Below, piece after piece: positions 25,006 through 35,000 of a DNA stretch of 55,132 bases. The first letter of the stretch is position 1. Each line of letters opens with the position of its first letter. The position numbers and the translations under genes were made by a program. The stretch is from Chitinophagales bacterium (GTDB lineage Bacteria > Bacteroidota > Bacteroidia > Chitinophagales > CAIODY01), in the NCBI GenBank assembly GCA_026461075.1, contig JAPJNH010000091.1, positions 1-55,132 on the forward strand. The letters are read 5' to 3'. Under the pieces are notes generated by a model. It was not told where the DNA came from. It worked only from the letters and a program-made list of their open reading frames with translations, and did not search any database.

Positions 25006-27555
25006 ATGGGAAAACATTCATTTGATATAGAGCATACCTTGCATGATATCATGCATTATCTGCCGTCGCAGATGACTTTAAAGGATTTCGTACATCATAA
25101 TTCTTTACATGCTTTTCAAAGTATGAAGTTTTATGAAGGAATTTTTAGAGCCTCTAAAATCTTTGGTTTCAAAGTAAGTTTACAGCTTTCTGAATTTAGA
25201 GAACTTTATAAAAAAGGTCGAATTACTGAATCTGTTATTGAACGGATAATCATCGAGCGCAAGGGGGAGGATAATTTAGAAGCTTGGGTAAAAAAAGTGC
25301 TTTACCAAGAATACGACTCTAGCATTCCTTCTAGGATTGGTTTGTTGCGAGCTAATTGGAAAAAGCAATATCGCCTTGATTTAGATACTTTGACACATCC
25401 ATTGTTGTATCGAATTTTAGCGTCTTATCTCGACCAAGGGATTTCAGTGTGGGAGTTTCCGGAGCAAACGGATTCTTTTTTAGGAGCAATTCGATCCATG
25501 GAACAAAACTCCGCAGCCTCTTTCTTTCGAACTGCTGAAGCAAAGGCTTTGCTAATGAAGGATGGTGTTCGTATCGAAGACTTGCTAAAACGAATAGTGG
25601 GTGACGAATCCTATTATGAACAGTATTTATATGATTTGTGTTTTAGTCATCGTGGTTGGAGTGGAATCGTAGCTGTTCTAACTGAAAATCCTGGAGCCTT
25701 ATTGTTAAAGCGTCCGATTACATTGCAGGAGCTCTGTATTTTTGAGCTTCTTCTAGAAATGGATGCGCTTCATGCGGAATTAGGAAGTGATTGGAAGCCG
25801 ATAGCTTCTTTCACACAGGATGCTCCGGTTGATATTTTGGCCGAAACATCTTTAACGGAGTTGGATGAAGTAATTAAGATTTGGCAGGACGCTTTCGAAT
25901 GGAATTATTATGATCAAGTAGTAACAGGTATACAAGGCAATTTGAAACGTACGCGGACCGTTCATGATAAAACAAGCTTTCAAGCAATATTTTGTATTGA
26001 TGAGCGTGAATGTTCCTTGCGTCGACATTTGGAGCTAGTAGCACCAGATGCAATTACTTTCGGAGCACCTGGTTTCTTTGGTGTGGAATTCTACTATCTA
26101 CAACAGGATACCAAGTTTTTAGATAAGCTTTGTCCTGCGCCAGTTACGCCTAAATATTTGATAAAGGAGATGGCCGCACACGTGCATCACGACTCCGATA
26201 TTATGTTCTCTCCAAGTTCTCATAAATTGGAGACGAATATATTTAGCACCTTTTATTTAGGGGCTTTAGCTTTACCGAAGCTACTACAAGGGATTTTCAT
26301 GCCGAAAATGACCCCTTCAATTTCAGATGCCTTCTCACACATGACGAAGGGGAGCGCATTAACGATTGAAAATAAAGCTGTGACCGATCGTGAATACGAT
26401 TTGCAAGTTGGATTTACAATTGAAGAAATGACAGTACGCGTGGAGAATTTCTTACGAGGTATTGGATTGATAGCAAATTTTGCCGATTTGATTTATGTGG
26501 TAGCACATGGTAGTTCGAGCGCTAATAATCCGCATCACGGAGCACACGATTGTGGCGCTTGTAGTGGGCGTCCTGGCGCAACGAATGCACGCGTCTTTGC
26601 GGGAATGGCTAATCATCCGAAAGTTCGTCAGGAACTTGCTTTAAAAGGGATAATTATACCTTCAACTACAGTGTTCGTTCCTGCTATGCATGATACCGCA
26701 GCAGATACTATTGGGTATTATGATGAAAACGGAATACCAGCCAATCAGTTGCATACACATCAAGAAGTTAAGCAAGCATTTGAGGATGCGCTTGATTTAA
26801 ATGCGAAAGAACGTTCGCGTCGTTTTGCTTCTATTTCTACCAAACAACCGATTAAAAAAATTCGTAAAGCAATTTATGATCGTTCGGTTGAATTGTTTGA
26901 ACCTCGACCGGAACTTGGTCATGGAACGAACTCATTATGTATTGTAGGACGAAGAGAACTTACGCGAGGTTTGTTTTTAGACCGACGTGCCTTTCTTAAT
27001 TCTTATGATTATCGTACAGATTTGGAAGGGAAATATTTAGCCAACGTTATGGCTCCTATTGGAGTGGTATGTGGTGGTATTAATTTGGAGTATTATTTCT
27101 CACGGGTTGATAATGTAAAATTAGGTTGTGGTACCAAATTGCCACATAACGTAGTCGGATTGATAGGCGTAGCTAATAGTAGTGATGGCGATTTACGCCC
27201 TGGTTTACCTTGGCAGATGATTGAGCCACATGATCCGGTTCGCTTATTAGTGGTCGTAGAACATTTTCCAGAGGTTGTTTTGAAGGTGATTCAAAGCAAT
27301 CCTGCCATGTATGAATGGTATAAGAATGAATGGGTTCATATTATGGCACTCCATCCTGATACGCAAGAGTTCTTTTATTATCGCAATGGTCATTTTCTAC
27401 ACTATCATGCGGAAGCATTGGATGCGAAGGCAGTAGCAAGCGTTCATCATTTATTTGAGGAAGCTCCAGAAATGATGACTAATGCGATTACGCATGCAAC
27501 TTTTGAGAATTTACCTATTTATCAAATTGAGAATAATATTCAATGGAAATCATAG
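25006..27555 (+). CDS. dabA: DabA, carbonic-anhydrase-like subunit of the DAB inorganic-carbon pump (DUF2309/UPF0753)
   Basis: An 849-residue soluble subunit of the DAB system, which hydrates CO2 to bicarbonate at a buried zinc and is tied to proton flow through DabB. The four residues known as the zinc site of the characterised DabA (Cys-x-Asp, then His-x14-Cys) are all present: C330 and D332 in IFCIDERE, H501 in VVAHGSSS and C516 in AHDCGACSG, with the same internal spacings (2 and 15). The N-terminal DFVHHNSLHAF and the C-terminal GDLRPGLPWQMIEPHDPVRL also fit the family. It precedes dabB (13-base overlap). Known systems often have dabB first. Confidence 0.95.
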   Translation: MGKHSFDIEHTLHDIMHYLPSQMTLKDFVHHNSLHAFQSMKFYEGIFRASKIFGFKVSLQLSEFRELYKKGRITESVIERIIIERKGEDNLEAWVKKVLYQEYDSSIPSRIGLLRANWKKQYRLDLDTLTHPLLYRILASYLDQGISVWEFPEQTDSFLGAIRSMEQNSAASFFRTAEAKALLMKDGVRIEDLLKRIVGDESYYEQYLYDLCFSHRGWSGIVAVLTENPGALLLKRPITLQELCIFELLLEMDALHAELGSDWKPIASFTQDAPVDILAETSLTELDEVIKIWQDAFEWNYYDQVVTGIQGNLKRTRTVHDKTSFQAIFCIDERECSLRRHLELVAPDAITFGAPGFFGVEFYYLQQDTKFLDKLCPAPVTPKYLIKEMAAHVHHDSDIMFSPSSHKLETNIFSTFYLGALALPKLLQGIFMPKMTPSISDAFSHMTKGSALTIENKAVTDREYDLQVGFTIEEMTVRVENFLRGIGLIANFADLIYVVAHGSSSANNPHHGAHDCGACSGRPGATNARVFAGMANHPKVRQELALKGIIIPSTTVFVPAMHDTAADTIGYYDENGIPANQLHTHQEVKQAFEDALDLNAKERSRRFASISTKQPIKKIRKAIYDRSVELFEPRPELGHGTNSLCIVGRRELTRGLFLDRRAFLNSYDYRTDLEGKYLANVMAPIGVVCGGINLEYYFSRVDNVKLGCGTKLPHNVVGLIGVANSSDGDLRPGLPWQMIEPHDPVRLLVVVEHFPEVVLKVIQSNPAMYEWYKNEWVHIMALHPDTQEFFYYRNGHFLHYHAEALDAKAVASVHHLFEEAPEMMTNAITHATFENLPIYQIENNIQWKS

Positions 27556-29402
27556 TATATATTTTGTTTTTACTCCCCATCCTAACTTTTTTTGGGAGTT
27601 TGTTTTTTAAGAATCACCAAGAGTATGGTCTTTCTAGAATGGCAACAGGAATGTCAGTCTTACAAGTGATAGGTTATCTTTCACTTGGTTTTCATTCCAT
27701 TCTTAATGCCAATGCTACGAAAGCAGTTCATCTTATTACGGCCTACGATAGAAATGAATTTCGTTTCGGAGTTGATTTCTTTATTGATAAGCTGAGTATT
27801 ACCTATGGACTTGTGGCGTTTTTTATTTTAGCCATTATTGCCAAAGTTAGCAAGACGTATATGCACAGAGAAAGTGGTTATAAGCGGTTTTATAATCACC
27901 TTTTACTCTTCGCGATAGGTTTGAACTTAGTTTGCTTATCTGGAAATTTCGAAACTTTTTTCTTAGGATGGGAAATAGTTGGAATAGCTTCATTCTTGCT
28001 GATCTCTTTTTACAGAGATCGGTATTTACCTGTGCGTAATGCGATGAAAGTATTGTCCTTTTACCGAATGGGTGACGTAGCGTTAATTGCCGGTGTTTGG
28101 TTCATTCATCATATGATGCATACCAATATCATGTTTACAGATTTGAATAGTGATAAATTCGCGCTCGCGTTAGGTGCACATCCTAATTACGTTTGGAGTA
28201 TTGCCTTGCTGTTCCTATTTGCTGCCGCAGTGAAGTCTGCGCAATTTCCATTCTCCTCCTGGTTGCCGCGTGCCATGGAAGGTCCAACGGTAAGTAGCGC
28301 CATTTTCTACGGATCTTTGAGCGTACATCTCGGAGTGTTTTTATTAATTCGTACGATGCCGATTTGGCAAGCGGTTGATTCTTTCCGGTATGTATTGGCT
28401 GCTTTAGGTTTAATTAGCTTTTTACTAGGTTCTTTAGCGGGCTCTGTTCAATCCACCGCTAAAACGCAAATTGCGTATTCTTCCTTAGCTCAAATTGGAA
28501 TTATTTTTGTTGAACTAGCTTTAGGATTACCGATTCTTGCACTCGTTCATTTCGCGTTGAATGCTATGTTGCGAGTTTATCAGTTACTGGTGTCTCCGTC
28601 TATTATGAGTTACTTGATTCATCAACAGTTCTTCAACTATGATCCAAATAAAAGATATATGTTGAGTCGCTTACCTAAGAAATTGCGTAATACACTTTAT
28701 ATTCTTTCTGTGAAGGAGTTTAACTTAGATTACTTCTGGTATCATGGGATATGGAAGCAATTGAAGAAATTAGGAGGAGCTTTTGTTTTTATGGGCAACA
28801 AATATATTTTAGCTATTCTTTCTTTGTCGGGTGTCGCCATTACTTTAGGACTTTATTTTGGAATGGATCGTTTCGAAATGCGATACATCTCCATTCTATT
28901 TGCCTTGTTATCCTTGATTTTAATTTTCTACGCTTGGACCAATCGTCGCTCTGCCTTAATGTCTTGGACAGCCATTGCAATTAGTCAGTTGTTTTTTATG
29001 CTTTCTATTGTTCAGAATCACACTTTTGATACAGAGCAAGTATTGATTTATTTCAGCGGCGAAATTGGTGCATTTGTCCTTGGTTGGTATGCATTATATA
29101 AAGTGCAAAGCGTAGAAAATTCAGTTAATCTAAATTCATTTCATGGTCATGTTTATGAACATCCAAAATATGCGCTCGCGTTTCTGGTAAGTGCATTAAC
29201 AATGATTGGGTTCCCTATTTCTCCAACATTCCTTGGTTACGACCTATTATTTACGGAAATCGAAGCAAACCAAACCATTTTATTAATCATAAGTTCGATA
29301 ACCTTCATTGTGCTAGAATTAGCTGTATTACGTATTTACGCGCGCGTTTTCTTAGGTCAGCACGTGAAGACTTATCATGAAATCGCCTTTAGAAGTTCTT
29401 AG
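27543..29402 (+). CDS. dabB: DabB, NuoL-like proton-channel subunit of the DAB pump
   Basis: A 619-residue inner-membrane protein of the NuoL/MrpA/proton-conducting family. The functional residues of the proton path are visible: E144 in FLGWEIVGIAS and K231 in AAAVKSAQFPFSSWLPRAMEGPTVSSA. The segment AIFYGSLSVHLGVFLLIR fits DabB rather than respiratory NuoL. No other complex I or Mrp subunit gene lies nearby. The ATG overlaps dabA by 13 bases, so both subunits are probably made in a coupled way. Its 3' end overlaps the convergent lamin-tail gene by 14 bases with no terminator visible. Confidence 0.93.
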   Translation: MEIIVYILFLLPILTFFGSLFFKNHQEYGLSRMATGMSVLQVIGYLSLGFHSILNANATKAVHLITAYDRNEFRFGVDFFIDKLSITYGLVAFFILAIIAKVSKTYMHRESGYKRFYNHLLLFAIGLNLVCLSGNFETFFLGWEIVGIASFLLISFYRDRYLPVRNAMKVLSFYRMGDVALIAGVWFIHHMMHTNIMFTDLNSDKFALALGAHPNYVWSIALLFLFAAAVKSAQFPFSSWLPRAMEGPTVSSAIFYGSLSVHLGVFLLIRTMPIWQAVDSFRYVLAALGLISFLLGSLAGSVQSTAKTQIAYSSLAQIGIIFVELALGLPILALVHFALNAMLRVYQLLVSPSIMSYLIHQQFFNYDPNKRYMLSRLPKKLRNTLYILSVKEFNLDYFWYHGIWKQLKKLGGAFVFMGNKYILAILSLSGVAITLGLYFGMDRFEMRYISILFALLSLILIFYAWTNRRSALMSWTAIAISQLFFMLSIVQNHTFDTEQVLIYFSGEIGAFVLGWYALYKVQSVENSVNLNSFHGHVYEHPKYALAFLVSALTMIGFPISPTFLGYDLLFTEIEANQTILLIISSITFIVLELAVLRIYARVFLGQHVKTYHEIAFRSS

Positions 29403-31989
29403 CACTGAATAGGTAAAAGGGGAGTAAACTTGTTTTTGTTTTTTTGTCCAACTCCTCATAACGTATCCAGATGTAATAGATTGCTGTTGGACCCACCCTG
29501 CAATCTTCTGTAAACCCATTCCATATTTGCAATTCTTGGTCGGATATGGTTTGGGGGTCACAGATTTTCTTGACAAGTTCTCCATCCACACTGAATACTT
29601 TTATCTCCGCAACTGATGTGTTGTCTGCCATTTTTTTCTTCAGATAAAGGTAATCGTCGACCCCGTCTCCGTTAGGCGTTAATAGCTTTGGATACAATAG
29701 CCAATCTTCGCTACTATCCTTACTTTGAATATCTACCGAAGCCGCGTTCTTTAATCCCGGTGTCCCATAACCATCATTCGCACAAGCACTCACCCAATTC
29801 GCTTTGTTAAGTCCCGACTGTGAACTACTTCTCCGTTCAAGTGCTACTCCTTCAACATCCTTAAGTAAGGGATGTTGCCAGTTTTCATGATAAGCTACTT
29901 CCTCGACTTTTATTCCGTGTCGATTGATTAATATAATTCTATCCGTATCATCATTCATCGAGCAAATGGTATGATATGCAATCACCTGTTCTCTTTGGTT
30001 GCTTGGATAGCTTAAACAAGTTTTATCCGGATCTTTCGAAAGGCAAAGGATTTCTTGTGGTAGAATATTGCGTGGAGTATTTATCAACTGGTAAAATTGT
30101 TCTGCGCTTCCATTTAACAATTTAGCGATTTTTAATTGGCTTAAATCCAAACTTCTCGTACTTGTGTTATACAACTCGATATAATCATCGTCCTCAGGTT
30201 TAGGATTAAATAGGATTTCATTAATACAGATCTCTCCACTATCGGTTTCAAAGCCATAGCCAATAGCAAGACTTTTATTTGTATTAATCGCTTGACCAAA
30301 ACAGTTTTCAATTCCTTGTAAACGAATCGTGTAAATCGAATGAGTGTCGAGTGCAACAGGACTAATAAATTGCAGTTGATTCGGTTGGTTATAATTATAG
30401 ATTATTCCCTTAAGCGTGTCTTCCGTTTCTTCCAAATAACAGCTTGCGTGAGAGATTTGATCGGCTCGCAGCGATTCATTCAATGTGATTGAGACGCGGT
30501 TTGAATTAATAAGCGCTCCGTGTAAACATTCAAAAGCTTCATGCGGACTAATCGTTTTTATTATACTGTTTCTTTCACCTGGCGTCCCGCCAATAGGTGA
30601 TACGCTCGCCTGCCAATTAGATGGATTATCGCACGGATGATTTAAATCTAGTCGTTCTATACTAAAGCCGCCATTACTTTTAAATGCATCTGCATAATAA
30701 CTTAAATCATAAGATATCACATCTACCGGCGTGCTGTCTTGGTTTAGTAAAACTAGCTTGTCGCCACCATTATTTAAGGAAGGGAAGTCATCCGTTTCAA
30801 TACAGTGTTGATTTGAAAAAAGCTTGCAATTGCTAGCAGCGCAAACAATTAAGTATTCATTCTTATGGATCCAATTTTCTTTTTGAAAACGTGTTAGTCG
30901 ACTACTGTCTCCGAAATAAAAATCATGCAAGTTAAAACTGTCCTTTGTCGGATTATACAACTCTACAAACTCGCAGTTAGGCAATCCGATACTCGGAGTC
31001 GGGTCTGCTAAAAACTCGCTAATCAAAATTTCATGATATGTACATTGATTGATTTCTAAAGGAGAATTTATTCCCGTCATAGTATTCCCGGCTTCGTCAC
31101 TGACATTGGAAGAAAATAGATAATGAAGTCCCTCACTCAATTTGGAAGAAGTAATCAAATGAACCTTGTCAAATTCGATTGCATCTCGAAATACACTATC
31201 CATCGAATTTCCGTCCAATAAGAAGTTTTCTTTTTTTAGAGATTCTTTCCGCACGGCTTCCGAATAATGCACAATAATCTCTTTTGGAAGAGAGTAGGAG
31301 AGTGCATTTACATAGGGAGCCTGATAGTCGACAATACTATCCCCAATATACCAATCATCTACGAAAAATAATTTTGCGCGCGTACTCGTATAAACCATTC
31401 GTATGCCTGTTGCACTACATGCAAACGAAATACTATCCCGAATATCTGTTCTAAATTCAAACTGTCTACTACCTAAACTATCGATGCTGATTTGCCAATT
31501 TGGACGTTGATATCTAATACGCAACCTAAATGTGTTCTCATTTTTAGCAAGTAATCCCAAAGTCCCGTTCGTCAGTTGAGAGATAGTCTGCCCCTCTTGT
31601 TTCATAAAACGCCATGTATCATTGTTTCCGTTTTCCCCGACTTCTATAAAATAAGCTTTAAAGCTAGTATCTGACTGTTTATAGGAATTACTCGCCAAGT
31701 ACCACCTGAATTGGTTGGATGCAGATGGTGAAAATTTTAATTGTACCCATAACTGCTGTTCCTGCCAAGTACTATCAATATGCTGATGCCACAAATTAGC
31801 TGTGTCTGGGTGGTTGAATCCCGCGAGCTGTAACTGTTGTAGCGTGTTGATTTGAAAATTTCCTGTATCGCCAATAAATTCATTTTTATTCAATGAATGA
31901 AAGTGTTCATCAAATAAAATTGCTTGTGCAAACGACTTTGTCTGCCACAATAAAAGGATACCTATAAGAATGCTTTTCCACGCTTGCAT
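29389..31989 (-). CDS. Secreted lamin-tail-domain protein with FlgD/gliding-type C-terminus
   Basis: An 866-residue exported protein with a signal peptide (ILIGILLLWQTKSFAQA). The N-terminal 230 residues look like a beta-sandwich (carbohydrate-binding or laminin-G-like). Two lamin-tail-like domains are visible, around 315-460 (ILISEFLADPTPSIGLPNCEFVELYNPT) and 600-745 (ICINEILFNPKPEDDDYIELYNTS). The end (LLTPNGDGVDDYLYLKK, then WNGFTEDCRVGPTAIYYIWI) resembles the gliding-associated/FlgD-like C-terminal module, so T9SS export is likely. Lamin-tail proteins of Bacteroidetes often go with nucleases or surface binding, but no nuclease motif was seen here. It lies 34 bases downstream of the subtilase. 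Confidence 0.8.
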   Translation of the reverse strand: MQAWKSILIGILLLWQTKSFAQAILFDEHFHSLNKNEFIGDTGNFQINTLQQLQLAGFNHPDTANLWHQHIDSTWQEQQLWVQLKFSPSASNQFRWYLASNSYKQSDTSFKAYFIEVGENGNNDTWRFMKQEGQTISQLTNGTLGLLAKNENTFRLRIRYQRPNWQISIDSLGSRQFEFRTDIRDSISFACSATGIRMVYTSTRAKLFFVDDWYIGDSIVDYQAPYVNALSYSLPKEIIVHYSEAVRKESLKKENFLLDGNSMDSVFRDAIEFDKVHLITSSKLSEGLHYLFSSNVSDEAGNTMTGINSPLEINQCTYHEILISEFLADPTPSIGLPNCEFVELYNPTKDSFNLHDFYFGDSSRLTRFQKENWIHKNEYLIVCAASNCKLFSNQHCIETDDFPSLNNGGDKLVLLNQDSTPVDVISYDLSYYADAFKSNGGFSIERLDLNHPCDNPSNWQASVSPIGGTPGERNSIIKTISPHEAFECLHGALINSNRVSITLNESLRADQISHASCYLEETEDTLKGIIYNYNQPNQLQFISPVALDTHSIYTIRLQGIENCFGQAINTNKSLAIGYGFETDSGEICINEILFNPKPEDDDYIELYNTSTRSLDLSQLKIAKLLNGSAEQFYQLINTPRNILPQEILCLSKDPDKTCLSYPSNQREQVIAYHTICSMNDDTDRIILINRHGIKVEEVAYHENWQHPLLKDVEGVALERRSSSQSGLNKANWVSACANDGYGTPGLKNAASVDIQSKDSSEDWLLYPKLLTPNGDGVDDYLYLKKKMADNTSVAEIKVFSVDGELVKKICDPQTISDQELQIWNGFTEDCRVGPTAIYYIWIRYEELDKKTKTSLLPFYLFSAKNF

Positions 31990-32023
31990 GCATAACTAAC
32001 GCAAGCCGGTCTTGTTTTATTGT

Positions 32024-35000
32024 CTAGTGTTGAACAATAAATTTTTCATTGCTGATTCCTTCCCCATTTTTAAGTTGAACGAAATACAGTCCATTGGCAA
32101 GATCATTCACCTCTAATTCAATGGTATTTACATTGGCTGCGATGACTTTTCTTAAGATGATTTTTCCGGTGGCATCCATAATAGTTAAATCACTACTATT
32201 CGCAAGTGAATTGACTAGCTGAATACTGATTCGTTCAGAACTAGGATTTGGAGCTATCTCTATCTTGAAAGCATCTGCGGTATTCATTACTTTTTCAAAG
32301 GATAAATTTACGGTTGAAATTTGATGGTCTAAGTCCTTAGGTTCTGTTGCTAATGCGACTTCTCGAATATCCACCTCATTGAATTGCAAGTTTTGATAAT
32401 CTCCAGAAATTAAATAAGAAGAACTTATACTGCTAGTGTCCGCAAATCTCGCTGCGCCACCACATGTTTGATAGGAGCTAATTCCTGAAACAACTTGTGC
32501 GCCTCCGCTACAAAGTACGCGATACCAAATATTGTATGTTTCATTGATACTTAGACCTGTAATCGTATAATTAGGATTCGTGAGTGAAATGACATTGTAG
32601 CCACTATTTCCTTGCTTTGACCAATACAAACGATAAGCATAAACAGCCTGCGCAAGGGGATGTGCATTCCAACTTACATTTACTTGCGCACAGTGATTCG
32701 TAATCCCTGTGGCAGTAGGATTCGTAAGTGAATTCGAACAACCTGCAAGCGTCGATGCGGTTTGAGTTTGGCTATAGAATGCTTGTGAATTGTTTATATA
32801 CTTTACCCAAATCTGATAACTATTTCCAGAAACTAAATTATTGATACCATAAGTACTTATGCTTGGTGATAAGTTGACAGTGGAATAGCCAATTGTGCCG
32901 GTATTCCTCCAAAATAATTGTAAACTATTGCAATTATTCACGCTAGGAATCTGCACCGTTAAGGAGGAGGTACTTGCATTAGTAATCGCAATACTAGGTG
33001 CGTTTGCCTGAATACTCAATCTATAATTCCCGCTCGCGTTAATACCTTCTCCTTGTAATTGTAAATACAAAATCTGACCAGCATAGGGCACTAAATTTAC
33101 TGCGCTTAAATTCAATATGCCATTATTGCTACAGCCAATATTCGTCCAGCTTGGGCTACTGCAATTGCTATTATTGATGATATACGCATTCAATATCGTA
33201 TTGAAATTTGTGGTGGCATTATCACAACGAAAACTCAGTCCGGTGCTTCCGAGCGTTGGAATCATACATTTGAACCAAACACTTTTTACTAGATTATTAG
33301 CGGTTCCACACGCACTACTTGGTTCGTTCATACCATTAGCGCTTGCCCCGCCAGTATTCCCATCTACATAAACTAAATTCGGCCCCGAAGGAGGATTGCT
33401 ATTGTTTGCATTACTAATACCTCCCAATAAAACCGCACCTCTGTCGTATGCAATTAATTGTGTGCTATTCGCAATTTTATTACTATTCGATGAAAAATTC
33501 CAAGCGTTACATATCTGATCATTACTCGGTATTTGTGCCATAACGCAAGTGCCATTATTGATTTGCGCATATGGGTTGTAATTCGCTGCATTACTACTTA
33601 TACAACCTTCACAATTTAAAAATTGAAAGGCATCGACTTTTCCATAACCATATAAGTTATTTGGAACAACACCTGTATAGGTATCTGTTTTTTTACAAGT
33701 GGTAAGGGCCGTTTTTATTTGATTCCAATTTGCCGTTGGATTCTTTTGTAAATAACAAGCAATGATTCCTGCTACTGCTGGAGAAGCCGCGGAAGTTCCT
33801 TTCATCGGACCGTGTAAGGTATCTACATACACACCAGATGGATTATTCGTTTTTGCCCAGTTGATCCAGTAAAGATCTATGGCTGCCATTGTCCATTCCC
33901 CTGGCGCGGAAATATCTGGTTTGTTCAAGCCTGAACGTGTCGGACCCATACTAGAAGTTGGGTAAATTTTTCCTACTAATCGCGGGTCGCAATTATTCAC
34001 GCCTCCGGTAAATATTGGAAATTGATTACGGTTTAAATAATTACCAACGCTAATAACTTTCGGAGAGCAATTCCAATATCCTACAATGGTTTGATTGGTG
34101 TCCGGTAATTTATATTTAGAAATTTCTGCATATTGCGCTGCGCTAGGAATTGCATTTCGTAATAACGAAGTCCCTGTATAGCTCGGGTGACTCCATGCAT
34201 CGAATTTACCATTACCCTTTGTACTAAAACGCCATGTATAATTCGTATTGGAATCTACATAAACACCGATGTATTCAAAGTAACGCCCGTTCTGTTTTTC
34301 AATATAACTCTCTACTATTCCAAGTCGCTTGCCATTATTATTTCGAATAGTATCATAACGAACATAATTCTGCAGCGTGCCCATAGAATAATCTGATAGT
34401 GCATTCAGCCATTTTGTTTTTCCTCGCTTTGAAACTGTTCCTCCATTTACATAATCACAGCCGATAGAAACATACGCATTATTCCATTGTGCATAGTCGC
34501 TGTACATCTCAAAATAGGCAACATATTGTCCGCCACCTACAGAAAATGAATTGAACCACGTAAAGGCAGAATCATTTGTTGGAATCGTATATCCCAAATG
34601 TAACGCACTGCCACCAGCGTTTCCTGCTGCAGCAACAAATGCACGTCCGCTTTGTCCTGTTACTAAGTTTTCCATCGCTTGTGTAGCAAGGTCTTGATTG
34701 TCATGTGCGCCTGAATACGTCCCCAGACTAGCATTGATAACGCAAGGCTTGCCAAGTAAATTGGCTTTGCTAAAGCAATAGTTGGCGGCATCTAATACAC
34801 AGCTTATAAAATCATTTCCACTCGCACCACTAAAATCTATCGCTACAAAAACTATATCCGCATTAGGCGCCATCCCTCTATACGAATTTCTTTGTTGCCC
34901 ATTGCCTGCCGCAATACCCGTTACGCCGGTACCATGACCAAAATAATTCAAATTCGGACTATGCGTACAAGTACCTGCGTTAATCGCAGTACTATCCCAG

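Noticed and set aside
27543-29402. NADH dehydrogenase (complex I) subunit L
   Set aside because: No other nuo or mrp genes are adjacent, the gene overlaps dabA, and the FYGSLSVHLGVFLLIR segment fits DabB.
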